In this document: piece after piece, positions 31,273-40,115 of the stretch
Numbering within the stretch: position 1 is the first letter of the stretch
How the letters are laid out: the number at the start of each line of letters is the position of its first letter
From: Paenibacillus sp. JCM 18996
Lineage (GTDB): Bacteria > Bacillota > Bacilli > Paenibacillales > NBRC-103111
Length of the DNA: 42,045 nucleotides
Assembly: GCA_001313085.1 (NCBI GenBank)
Contig: BBFE01000037.1
Location: 1 to 42,045 of the forward strand
Direction: 5' to 3'
Notes under the pieces: model-generated
What the model was told of the DNA's origin: nothing
The model's database searches: none
What the model saw: only the letters and a program-made list of their open reading frames with translations
Translations under genes and position numbers: made by a program

Positions 31273-32510
31273 ATGAAGCTGTCCAGAAGGGATTTTCTTA
31301 TCAAGGGCACCGCGCTGCTCGCTGCATTTGGGCTCGGAGGCACGGCGATATGGGCGAGGGACGGGGAGTCGATCCTTTCGCTCGGCGGAAAGGATGTCGA
31401 CTCCCCTGTGCTGGTTGTCGTACAGCTCTCAGGCGGCAATGACGGCTTGAATACGGTTATTCCTTATGGAATGGGCGGTTATTTCGATGCACGTCCCACG
31501 TTGAAAATCACGGAAAAAAAAGAGGTCTTGGCGTTAAATACGGAGGTGGGACTGCATCCAAGCTTAAGCGGGCTCCATAAGCTGTACGAGAGCGGCAAGG
31601 TGGCCATCGTTCAAGGAGTCGGCTACCCCAATCCCGACCACTCCCACTTTCGTTCGATGGATATCTGCACACGGCCGAACCGGAAAAGCAGCTGTACACC
31701 GGATGGCTTGGGCGGTATGTGGAGTCATCGCTGGAGGGAGTGAACAATCCCCTTAAAGCGCTGCAGATCAGCGGTACCATGAATAAAGCTTTCAGCTCGG
31801 ACAGAGCGGCAGTTCCCGTCATACAATCTCTGGATACGTACACTATTTTTTTGACCAGAAAACCCCTGTACAGGAGAAGAACAGGCTGGCGAAAGCTTTT
31901 CTCGAGATGTATAACCCCTCTATTCAGTTGACACCGGTCAAAGTGATCGCTCAGAAGGGAAAAGAGGCTTCAGACAGTGTGGACGCCGTCCATTCGTTAA
32001 CTTCAAGCTACCAAAACAAAGTGGAGTATCCGAAGACCGCTTTTGCCAAAGATTTGCAGCTGGTTTCCAAACTGCTTGCCGGCGGTTCTGGAACGAGGGT
32101 ATTCTATGTGCAGCTTGGAGGCTTTGATGACCACGCCCAGGAGAAGGCTGTGCATGCGAAGCTGCTGAAGGACCTGGATATGGCTTTAGTGTCGTTCTAT
32201 GAGGATCTCATGGCGCAGGGGCTGCATGATAGGGTCGTAACGATGGCCTTTTCGGAGTTCGGGCGAAGGGTGAAAGAGAACGGAAGCGGAGGCACGGACC
32301 ATGCACCGCGGCGCCGGTTCTGGTGCTTGGAGGACGGGTGAAAGGCGGTTTGTATGGAATGCATCCCAGCTTGACGGACCTCTCAAACGGCGATTTGAAC
32401 CATCAGGTGGATTTCCGTTCCGTGTACTACACGATGATAGAGGATTGGCTTCATGGCGACGCCAAGGCGGTATTGGGAAAAAAACGTACGAAAAGATTAA
32501 ATTTGTGTAA
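31273..32510 (+). CDS. DUF1501 family protein with Tat signal (frameshifted)
   Basis: About 410 residues. ATG at 31273 with GGAGGAG upstream. The start MKLSRRDFLIKGTALLAAFG is a twin-arginine signal (SRRDFL) plus hydrophobic core, so the folded protein is probably exported by Tat, often a sign of a cofactor. Family motifs: VVQLSGGNDGLNTVIPYG, NPDHSHFRSMDIWHTA, QLGGFDDHAQEK, TMAFSEFGRRVKENGSGGTDHG and APVLVLGG. The fold is distantly sulfatase/alkaline-phosphatase-like in annotation; activity unproven. Breaks: G losses near 31665 and 32306, T run 7 for 5 near 31848, and A run 7 for 5 near 32481. Forms a unit with the DUF1800 gene. Confidence 0.84.
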
Positions 32511-32521
32511 GCTTGGGCCAG

Positions 32522-32560
32522 ACAACTCCTCCACTTCGCAAGCGGGGAGTTTTTTTTCTG
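32522..32560 (+). terminator. Terminator of the DUF1800-DUF1501 unit
   Basis: AACTCC and GGAGTT pair across CACTTCGCAAGCGG, then a run of eight Ts. Confidence 0.75.
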
Positions 32561-32612
32561 TTGAAACCATCCGGATTTAGGGAGATAATACCATGGGAAA
32601 GGGGAGACGTGT

Positions 32613-34024
32613 ATGTCAATATCGATGACGAAGCCAAAAAACGACAAACCGGTCGATGGTTACTTTGGGCCTGCTGGCAGCCTTGTTCGTCGGTGCTCTG
32701 GACGCGACCGTCGTCAGCACGGCGATGCCGCATATTATGACGGAATTAAACGGATTAAGCCTGATCAGCTGGATTTTTTTCCATTTATACTTTAACCACA
32801 TGCGTTACTACGCCTATTTTCGGGAAGCTGGCGGATTTATTCGGAAGAAGACTGGTTTTTACCGTAGGGCTTGCCTTGTTTGTTGCAGGCTCGGTGCTGT
32901 GCGGTGCTGCACAAACGATGCCTGAGCTGATCTGGTTTCGCGCGCTGCAGGGAATCGGCGCCGGCGCTTTGACTCCGGTGACCTTCACGATCATCGGCGA
33001 TTTGTACCCGGGAGAACAACGGGCCAAGGTGCAGGGCGTGTTCGCTTCGGTGTGGTCCGTCGCCGGACTGCTGGGGCCTTGTTGGAGGCTATTTTGTAGA
33101 CCGTGTCTCCTGGAGATGGATTTTCTATGTCAACGTGCCGGTCGGCATCATCGCGTTTATTCTCGTATTCGGTTTTTTTGCATGAAAGATTCGAGCAAAA
33201 ATCCAAGAGTATAGACTATCTCGGCGCGTTAACTTTCACGGTGGGCGTGTCATCTTTGCTGTACGCTTTGCTGAGCGGCGGGGTTTCCTACCCTTGGAGC
33301 TCCTCCCTCATAGTCTCGCTGTTTGTCATAGCCGGGCTTTTTTATACTGCTGTTTGTTTGGGTTGAAACCAGGGCGAAGGAACCGATGCTTCCCCTTTCC
33401 CTGTTCAAAAAAAACCGCAGGATGGCCATACCGTATACGATGAGCTTCCTGGCCTTCTGTGTCACTGCAGGGGTGTCCATCTATACGCCGATGTGGATTC
33501 AAACGCTGCTCGGCGGCAGTGCTACCAGCTCCGGACTCACACTGATGCCGATGTCGATCGCATGGCCTATCGCGGCCAACCTGTCCGGCAGATTCATGTA
33601 CCGTCTGGGCGCGAAAGCGTTTATGGTAACAGGAGCGATAATCGTCACTGCGGGCAGCTTGTGGCTGTCTACAATCCAGCTCGGTTCGCCCTATTGGGTC
33701 CTGGTGCTTATTCTTATTCTGATCGGCTTCGGCATGGGCTGCATGACGACCCCGTCGATGGTGCTGATCCAGACGGCGGTGGACTGGCAGCTGCGTGGAG
33801 TGGCCACTTCGACAAATTCCTTGATGAACGCGTTCGGCCAAACTCTGGGCGTGGCTGTATTCGGGACTGTGTTCAACAGCGCGGTTACGCAGAAGTCTCC
33901 GGATCAACTGGCCCACGGGATGCACTTGATTTTCATCGTGATTTTCGCGATTGCGGCGGCGAATTTGCTTGCCATGAGCTTCCTGCCGTCACACAAGAAG
34001 CTGATGGAGCAGAAGACAGGCTGA
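32613..34024 (+). CDS. EmrB/QacA-type drug-efflux MFS transporter (frameshifted)
   Basis: About 470 residues and a predicted 14-helix layout. ATG at 32613 behind AAAGGGGAG. The first helix carries LGLLAALFVGALDATVVSTAMP (motif D1 of the DHA2 group), then LADLFGRRLVFTVGLALF (motif A), WFRALQGIGAGALTPVTFTI, VWSVAGLLGPLLGGYFVD (motif C) and WRWIFYVNVPVGI. Proton-driven multidrug export is the family role; the substrate is unknown. Breaks: one base near 32655, T run 7 for 6 near 32775, two losses near 33080-33087, T run 7 for 6 near 33175, and 6 for 5 near 33340. The 5-T run at 32857 is correct as written, so over-calling is not universal. Confidence 0.86.
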
Positions 34025-34108
34025 CGGTCTTGCTGCATAGTTTCGGCTGGTTTGGATTCGTTTAACGTTAAAACGAAGAGAATTTTCAAAAGCAGCCGAT
34101 TCTTGCAC

Positions 34109-34137
34109 TTGATGGTGCAGGCGAATATTGCTATCAT
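34109..34137 (+). promoter_or_regulatory. serC promoter
   Basis: TTGATG, 17-base spacer, TATCAT, 34 bases before the start codon. Confidence 0.55.
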
Positions 34138-34171
34138 TAGTTCAACCCATTAAAGATAAGGTGTGAAAGCA

Positions 34172-35268
34172 ATGAGCAACAGAGCGTATAATTTTAACGC
34201 GGGACCGGCCGCGCTGCCTTTGGAAGTGCTGCAGCAGGCCCAGCGGGAGTTGGTCGACTATAAGGGGATCGGCATGTCGGTCATGGAAATTTCCCACCGC
34301 AGCAAGGAATTCGAACAGCTGAACGACGAAGCACAAAGCCTCCTCAAACAATTGTTTGCCATCCCGCAAGGCTACCAGGTGCTTTTCCTGCAGGGCGGCG
34401 CCAGCACGCAGTTTACAATGATACCGATGAACTTTTTTTTAAGCAGGGCAAAGCTGCAAGCTATGTAATGACCGGCTCCTGGGCGAATAAAGCGGTGAAA
34501 GAAGCGAAGCTGTTCGGAGAAGTCGCCATTGCGGCAAGCTCCAAAGAGCAAAATTACACACGCATCCCCGACCTTGACGAAATACAAATAAATCCCGATT
34601 CATCTTATTTACATATTACTTCCAACGAAACGATCGAAGGCGCGCAGTACCCGGAGTATCCGGCAACCGGCGGCGTTCCGCTGATCGCAGATATGTCGAG
34701 CGACATTCTCAGCCGTCCCGTGGACGTCTCGAAATTCGCCGCGATCTATGCGGGAGCCCAAAAGAACCTGGGTCCATCAGGCGTCACGGTTGTGATTATC
34801 CGGGAGGATCTGCTGAACGATGTCAACCCGAACCTGCCGACGATGTTCAATTATCGGACCCACAGCGAGGCCAATTCTTTGTATAACACTCCACCGGTTT
34901 ATTCAGTGTACATTATGAGTCTGGTCCTTGAGTGGATTAAAGCTAACGGCGGATTAGAGGCTATGCATAAGAAAAAAATGTGGAAAAAAAACCGCTTTAA
35001 TCTACAATACCATCGATGAAAGCGGCGGATTCTATAAAGGCGTGATTGAAAAAAAAGGCAGCCGCTCCATTATGAATATCACCTTCCGATTGGGAAGCGA
35101 CGAGCTGGAGAAGCAGTTCGTAAAGGAATCCCAGCAGAACGGCTTCGTAGGCCTGAAGGGACACCGCAGCGTCGGGGGGCTGAGGCTTCCACTTACAACG
35201 CGGTGCCGTATGAGGCATGTAAAGCTTTGGCCGAATTCATGACCGACTTCCGGAAACGCAATGGCTAA
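34172..35268 (+). CDS. serC: Phosphoserine aminotransferase SerC (frameshifted)
   Basis: Class V PLP aminotransferase of serine synthesis (3-phosphohydroxypyruvate to phosphoserine). ATG at 34172 after AAGGTGTG. Motifs: [76 protein letters not shown] and the PLP lysine in [17 protein letters not shown]. The C-terminus [20 protein letters not shown] is conserved. Breaks: T run 8 for about 6 near 34440, A runs 7 for 5 near 34977 and 7 for 6 near 34988, and a G lost near 35183. About 362 residues. A strong terminator follows. Confidence 0.92.
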
Positions 35269-35281
35269 GCAAGAATAGAGG

Positions 35282-35319
35282 AAAGTCCGGTTTCCCGAAA
35301 GGGGACCGGACTTTTTTTT
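35282..35319 (+). terminator. serC terminator
   Basis: AAAGTCCGGT pairs with ACCGGACTTT around TTCCCGAAAGGGG, then Ts. Confidence 0.93.
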
Positions 35320-35329
35320 GTTAACGTTA

Positions 35330-35448
35330 AAGAAAGTTTAAGATCAATAAAGGATTAAAGCGAAATGAAACTTTCTTTACCAAGAAAACCTACCTTTAAA
35401 TCGCGGTCGCTCTTCCTTGAATGGCCTCGATAGAGGTTTTCTTATTTG
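35330..35448. repeat. Interspersed structured element, copy B
   Basis: Second copy of the element at 26514-26634. Stems: GAAAGTTT (35332-35339) with AAACTTTC (35368-35375), and AAGAAAACCT (35382-35391) with AGGTTTTCTT (35434-35443). Relative to copy A one stem pair changes G-C to A-T on both sides, so pairing is kept. The cores TTAAAGCGAAATG and AAATCGCGGTCGCTC are unchanged, while the loop of the first stem varies freely. It lies between two converging genes, serC and phoP. Confidence 0.75.
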
Positions 35449-35520
35449 CACGGGTGATTGCTTGAAACGGAACGAAAATTTGTTCCTTTATCTCCGCGAG
35501 TGCAATAGGCTTGGAGGATG

Positions 35521-36235
35521 TCAGGCCAGAATTTCCTTCATCACCGGCTCTGTCAGCTTATAACCGACATTGCGGATTGTGACGATATACTCGGGATTCC
35601 GGGCATTCGTTTCGATTTTATCGCGCAGATGGCTGATATGCACATCGACGATACGCGTGTCGCCGAGGAAATGGTAATCCCAGACCCCGTGAAGCAGCTG
35701 CTGGCGGCTAAGCACCTTGCCGCGGTGCTTGCAAAGGAAGAGAAGAAGCTCGAATTCCTTGGGAGTGAGCTCAATCGGATTCCCATTCAGGGTGACTTCC
35801 CGCTGGTCGGGCTGCACCGTAATTTGCCCGATCATGATCGGGCTGTCTTCACTCGTGGAAGGCAGCGTCTGAAGACGCCGGAGGATTGCTTGAATGCGGG
35901 AGATGAGCTCCTGCGGGGAGAACGGTTTGGTCATGTAATCGTCGGCGCCGTTGTCCAAACCGGCGATTTTGTCAGACAGGTCCTGCATAGCCGTGAGCAT
36001 AATAATCGGCACTAAATTATTTTGATCCCTCAGCCTGCGGCAGATTTCAATTCCGTCAACTTTGGGAAGCATTAGATCAAGGACAATCAGATCGGGACGG
36101 AAGGTTTGAATTGCGTCAAAGACGGCTTCTCCGTCATATACGCATTGAACTTCAAAACCGACAAGCTTCAGGTTGAATTCAATTAACATGGAGATGGACG
36201 GCTCATCGTCTACTACCAATATTTTTTTTCTTCAT
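35521..36235 (-). CDS. phoP: Response regulator PhoP (OmpR family)
   Basis: About 237 residues. Minus-strand ATG at 36235 with AAAGGAG upstream; one extra base in the 8-T run at 36222-36229 separates MKKKILVVDDEPS from the main frame. Receiver: VVDDEPSIS, phospho-Asp in LIVLDLMLPKVDG, IIMLTAMQD, DDYMTKPFS. DNA-binding winged helix: IELTPKEFELLLFL, DTRIVDVHISHLRDKI, IRNVGYKLTEP. The resemblance to PhoP, and four PhoP-type half-sites immediately upstream, make it the phosphate-starvation regulator with autoregulation. No phoR kinase follows: downstream lie only 250 bases with repeat copy B and the serC terminator. WalR is the main alternative. Confidence 0.82.
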
Positions 36236-36284
36236 CGCTCGAATCTCCTTTACGCTCTGGTCTCCTATCATTCTCGCACGGCTG

Positions 36285-36323
36285 TATCAACCTTATATTA
36301 AGATAAAGTTAACCGAGTGTTAA
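36285..36323 (-). promoter_or_regulatory. Four PhoP-box half-sites upstream of phoP
   Basis: On the minus strand, reading toward phoP: TTAACA (36318-36323), TTAACT (36307-36312), TTAATA (36296-36301) and TTGATA (36285-36290). Each starts exactly 11 bases from the next, so they lie on one face of the helix. This is the direct-repeat pattern of Bacillus PhoP boxes. The divergent trmL promoter is close by and could be affected. Confidence 0.72.
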
Positions 36324-36341
36324 AATTCGCCTTGCGATTTG

Positions 36342-36350
36342 GTGTATAAT
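36342..36350 (+). promoter_or_regulatory. Minus-10 region of trmL
   Basis: TATAAT (36345-36350) preceded by TTGCGATTTGGTG; the best -35 (TTAAAA, 36320-36325) has a 19-base spacer. It is about 40 bases before the start codon. Confidence 0.45.
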
Positions 36351-36390
36351 AGAGCGGGCAGGAATGAAGAAGAGGTGAAAGAGGACAACG

Positions 36391-36855
36391 ATGGCATTTC
36401 ATATTGTTTTGGTAGAACCTGAAATACCGGCTAACACCGGCAACATTGCCCGTACATGCGCCGCTACGGGAACGGTGCTGCACCTGGTGCGGCCGCTCGG
36501 TTTTGACACCGATGACAGGACTTTAAAGCGTGCGGGGCTGGATTATTGGCATTCCGTACGGGTCGTTTACCACGATTCCTTCAAGGAAGTGAAAAGGGAG
36601 AACCCGGACGGCCGATTCTATTTGGCGACAACGAAGGCGGACCGGTATTATACGGAGTTTTCGTTCCAGGACGGAGATTTCCTGGTGTTCGGAAAAGAAA
36701 CGAAAGGGCTGTCGCCCGAAATCCTTGCCGCCCATCCCGGCCAGCTGATGAAGATGCCGATGACGGAAGCGGTGCGTTCCCTGAACCTGTCCAACTCGGC
36801 CGCCATTATATTGTATGAGGCACTGAGGCAGACCGGGTTTGCCGGAATGAAATGA
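36391..36855 (+). CDS. trmL: tRNA (cytidine/uridine-2'-O)-methyltransferase TrmL
   Basis: 154 residues, unbroken. ATG at 36391 behind AAGAGGTG. SPOUT-fold methyltransferase: HIVLVEPEIPANTGNIARTC (motif 1), VRPLGFDTDDRTLKRAGLDYW, FLVFGKETKGLSPEI (motif 2) and MPMTEAVRSLNLSNSAAIILYEALRQ (motif 3) are the TrmL/CspR pattern. It methylates the wobble ribose 34 of tRNA-Leu isoacceptors using S-adenosylmethionine. Length and all motifs are as in the family. It has no runs longer than four A/T bases, which may explain why it is intact. Confidence 0.95.
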   Translation: MAFHIVLVEPEIPANTGNIARTCAATGTVLHLVRPLGFDTDDRTLKRAGLDYWHSVRVVYHDSFKEVKRENPDGRFYLATTKADRYYTEFSFQDGDFLVFGKETKGLSPEILAAHPGQLMKMPMTEAVRSLNLSNSAAIILYEALRQTGFAGMK

Positions 36856-36870
36856 TTTTCTGAAAACAAC

Positions 36871-36910
36871 AAAAAAAGCATCACACCCTCGCGGGTATGA
36901 TGCTTTTTTT
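36871..36910. terminator. Bidirectional terminator between trmL and the minus-strand small gene
   Basis: AAAAAAAGCATCA and TGATGCTTTTTTT pair around CCC/GGG with a TCGC loop; T runs exist on both strands. Confidence 0.92.
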
Positions 36911-36925
36911 ACTTGTGCACAGCAC

Positions 36926-37024
36926 TTACAGGCCGTTGGTCTGATCTTCGTTGTATGAAGAGGTCAGAATAGCGACCACGAACATGGCCATAACGAGCAT
37001 AGTAATCCAGAATGCGGGAGACAT
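36926..37024 (-). CDS. 32-residue predicted single-pass membrane peptide
   Basis: ATG at 37024 on the minus strand, with a near-perfect Shine-Dalgarno (TAGGAGGTG) seven bases upstream. The peptide is MSPAFWITMLVMAMFVVAIL followed by the polar tail TSSYNEDQTNGL: one hydrophobic helix of about 18 residues and a polar, acidic end. It stops just before the bidirectional terminator. No family is recognised. The strong RBS, clean helix and terminator make a real small protein likely. Such peptides often bind and tune a larger membrane complex; the partner is unknown. Confidence 0.65.
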   Translation of the reverse strand: MSPAFWITMLVMAMFVVAILTSSYNEDQTNGL

Positions 37025-37141
37025 CGCCTGCACCTCCTAATGAAGTTCACGGAATTTTCACGGCTTGATATAACTTTTATTATAAACAACCCTTCCTGAA
37101 AAAAGAAACTTGCCGAATTGTGAACTTTTGGAGAAAAAATG

Positions 37142-38219
37142 TTATTTGAAAAACAGGAAGTTGGCGGCTACCGGATGCAGCTTTCCGTCGGGCGGAGCGT
37201 TGATGACCTGTCCATCGTAGATGAGCGAGGAAGAACCGCTCCCATCAAGATTATAGCCGTCTCTGATACCCAGGCTGAGCAGCTTGTCCTGAAGCTCCGG
37301 CAGAGCAGCCCCTGAGTTGCCCCTTTCGTCATAGCCGTCGGTTACGATGAACAGCAGCTGATCGTGCCTGTAGCTGCCGACGACGGTACGGGGGGCTCTG
37401 GCCGGTGACGTTAACCATTTGCCGGGAATGGTCATCTTCCTGCCGTTTTGCAGAAGGACCGGGGCGAACATCGCGCCAAACACAGGCTGCAGCTTGTCCA
37501 AATCCTCCTGTTTGCCGAACCTGCCGCCAATAAGCTTGCGGTTTGCGCCCAAGCCGACGAAAGCCTGACTGTCCAAGCCCGGCATGAAGCCCTGCAAATA
37601 TTTGCCGCGCACGACGGTTGTGCCTGCAGCCCTCAGCCTGCCGGTGCCCGAGTCCTGCTCGAAACCTCCCGCGTTGATCCCCGCGGCAGCGCCATACCTG
37701 CCCGCAGCTTCCAAGGTGGTTTCACTTCCGCCGATTTTATCCTGGCCCAATACCATTGTCATTGCTTTATCGGACTTCAGGTTCACTTTCAGGGCATAAG
37801 CTTTATAGGTAGGCTCCACGAATGAATACAGCTTCAAGTCGATGTTCGCCGTCGAAGTCTCCCGTATCGGCTCGCCGAGCTTGGCGGTTACACGCCGGTC
37901 GTAGATGGCAGCCGGGATCCCCGCCTGGTCAGCCGCGGATTGGCTGATGGCCGCCAGCTGCGCCTTGGTGTTGGCATAGCTTTCATAGTACTGCCCAATC
38001 ACTGTGCGGGCTGCCGCCGCAGCGGTCCGCGCCTGGTCCAGCTTTCCGTCCGGCGAAAGTCCGGCGAGCGGAGAGTCAGGTTCTGACAGGCCTGAGCTTA
38101 TAGATGGCAGCGAGACGGAAAAATGCAAACAGAACAGGCAGATAAGCATGCCCAGAAAAGGCGCGGTTGCCAGCAGAAAGAAACGGTTGATCTTTTGTAC
38201 GGGGTTCATTGCTGCAGCA
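37142..38219 (-). CDS. Phosphodiester glycosidase (NAGPA) domain, membrane-anchored
   Basis: About 358 residues. ATG at 38219, overlapping the upstream stop as ATGA. One N-terminal membrane helix (FFLLATAPFLGMLICLFCL), a spacer helix region, then the NAGPA domain: AAGINAGGFEQDSG, TTVVRGKYLQGF, VGSYRHDQLLFIVTDGY and the signature DGYNLDGSGSSSLIYDG. The mammalian namesake removes GlcNAc from phosphodiesters; bacterial members are thought to act on cell-surface phosphodiester glycans. In the sequence as written its frame continues into the upstream gene, which I attribute to one extra A (see the finding at 38210-38240). Confidence 0.8.
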
Positions 38220-38645
38220 CATCCAGATTCTTTTTTCAATTCATCGAGCTTCTTCTTGATCTCATCCAGCTGGGCATAAAGCTGGCCGCCGTTATCCGTC
38301 TTCGGACCCGCGGTGTCATTGGCAAAGGCGAGCAGATCGTTTAGCGAATCCACCTTCGTCTGCATTTTCCTCATGTCGGAGGCCACCGAATCCTTCAGCT
38401 CGCTGACCTGTTTATGGTAATCCTCGCGAACGGCCTGGAGCTGCTGCTCCATCTGTCTGGCCATTTCCCGCTCCATCTGTTTTTTTTAAATAATCGGTAT
38501 AAGCATAGGCCGTTCCCGCCCCGATCCCGATCAGCACCACCCAGGATATGAACAGGTTTCTTAATCCGCGCTTTTTCATCGCCGCTCCCTTCTTCCCCGC
38601 GCCGGCCGCGCCATGGGAAAAGCGGTTGTCCTGCTCCTCATTCAT
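38216..38645 (-). CDS. Membrane-anchored coiled-coil protein
   Basis: About 142 residues. ATG at 38645 after GAGGTGG. A basic N-terminus, one membrane helix (NLFISWVVLIGIGAGTAYAY), then a long heptad-rich coiled coil (MERQMEQQLQAVREDYHKQV region, YAQLDEIKKKLDELKK). One extra A in the 8-A run at 38481-38488 splits it. With 5 instead of 6 As near 38232 it ends KKNLDVLQQ and its stop overlaps the glycosidase start. No named family; the coupling suggests it works with the glycosidase as a scaffold. Confidence 0.65.
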
Positions 38646-38687
38646 TTCCTTACCACCTCAAAAAAAATCAAAATAAAAGGTTACTAG

Positions 38688-38699
38688 AAAAGTATAACA
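38688..38699 (-). promoter_or_regulatory. Possible extended -10 promoter of the coiled-coil/glycosidase operon
   Basis: On the minus strand TGTTATACT, an extended -10 element, about 45 bases before the ATG at 38645. No good -35 box is visible. Confidence 0.35.
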
Positions 38700-38733
38700 C
38701 CATATTCAAAGCAATATTGTAGAAATTTCCCTC

Positions 38734-38762
38734 TTAACAGGTTTATCCAACGTTGTTACAAT
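38734..38762 (+). promoter_or_regulatory. Promoter of the MFS transporter gene
   Basis: TTAACA, 17-base spacer, TACAAT, about 35 bases before the start codon. Confidence 0.5.
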
Positions 38763-38797
38763 GATAGGAACGAGGAAAAAGAAGGGGAATCCATCAG

Positions 38798-40073
38798 ATG
38801 AAGCTGAACCTGAACACAAACTTAGCCTACGCCCTTCGGTCGCGCTGGGCTGCCGTGCCGATCCCCCCCGAGAAAAAAAAGCTTTCAAAGGAAGCGGCCG
38901 TCACCTTGGCTATCCAGTTTTTTTTCACATTCGGTGCGGCCATGTCGGGGCTGTTCCTGAACCTGTACTTGTGGAGACTGACCCACAGCCTTTCGATTAA
39001 CGCGATGTACCAGATCATTTCCTTTGCGGTGGCTCCGCTGGGCTTTGCTTTGGGAGGCTGGATCAACAAGAAAAAAAGGACCGTATGGTCACCTACCGTG
39101 CGGGGATAGCGCTTACCGCTCTATTTTATCTGGTGGTCATTGTGGCGAAAAGCTCGGTGGTGACTTACTATCCCTTGTTTGCCGTATGCGGCGGATTGGC
39201 CAGCGCTTTCTACTGGGCAGGATATTTAACTCTGATGTACGATGTTTCAACGGTGCAGAACCGGATCCGGTTCTTGGCGTTCAACATGATCTCTTTTACG
39301 GCGGCCAGCTTGGCCGGACCTGCGCTCGCGGGCTGATGATCCGGTTTCAGGAAGGGCTGCGGGGCTACTCTATCGTTTTTTGGCATTGCTTTCGTCATGT
39401 TTGTAATCGCGGCTGTCGTCAGTATGAAAATCAGGGCCAAGGAAACCCGCCGCAGGAGGTACTTCCTTAAATTTACGGGTCTGGTAATGAGCAAGCACCG
39501 GAACTGGAGCCGCGCTCTTGTCGCTTTTCTCGTATTCGGGATGCTCCAGGGGATTATGCTGTTTCTGCCCAACATTCTGTTGTTTCAAGTGATGCCTAGG
39601 GAGGATATCGTCGGGTATTTGGGTGTGCTTTATTCCAGCGTCACGATTGTGACCGGAATGGCTATATCCAGGTATGCGCGTGAAAAAAATATGTAAAGGT
39701 TTACATGGCTGTGGCTGCGGCCGGGTTCATATCGGGAAGCCTGATTCTGATGATTCAAATTTCTTTGGGAACGGTAATTGCTTTTATGGTGTTGTACTCG
39801 ATATTTAGCCCGCTGCAGGGAAACACGCTGACCAGCAACTATTTCGGGTTAATGGACTCGCTGCCTTTAAAAGGAGAACTGCGGGTCGAGAGCGTGGTCG
39901 TCCGGGAGACCTTTGTGAACATTGGCCGCATTCTGGCTATTATGGTTCTGATGCTTGTATCCGACGGTGTCAACAGTCCTTCTCTGCCTTGGGTAATCTT
40001 GTGTGCATCCGTTGTCCAGGCCGCTCTTGTTTTTTTATTGAAACGCAAGGATACAGACATGGAAAGGAAATAA
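38798..40073 (+). CDS. MFS transporter (frameshifted)
   Basis: About 424 residues and 11-12 hydrophobic segments. ATG at 38798 after AAGGGG. Segments include TLAIQFFFTFGAAMSGLFLN, IISFAVAPLGFALGGWINKK (a motif-A-like loop with KKKDR), FAVCGGLASAFYWAGYLTL and GMLQGIMLFLPNILLFQVM. The family resemblance is to uncharacterised Bacillales MFS proteins near the YxiO/YfkF type. Substrate unknown. Breaks: A run 7 for 5 near 39074, C lost near 39333, T run 6 for 5 near 39379, and A run 7 for 5 near 39687. The flavoprotein gene follows 42 bases downstream, probably in the same transcript. Confidence 0.8.
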
Positions 40074-40115
40074 GCGGGGGACAATAACGGAACCGGTTTG
40101 GAAAGGGGTGGCCTC

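Noticed and set aside
33326..33925. Minus-strand frame of about 200 codons opposite the MFS gene
   Set aside because: It is a shadow of the conserved transporter sequence; composition is His/Arg/Gln-rich as expected from antisense of membrane codons.
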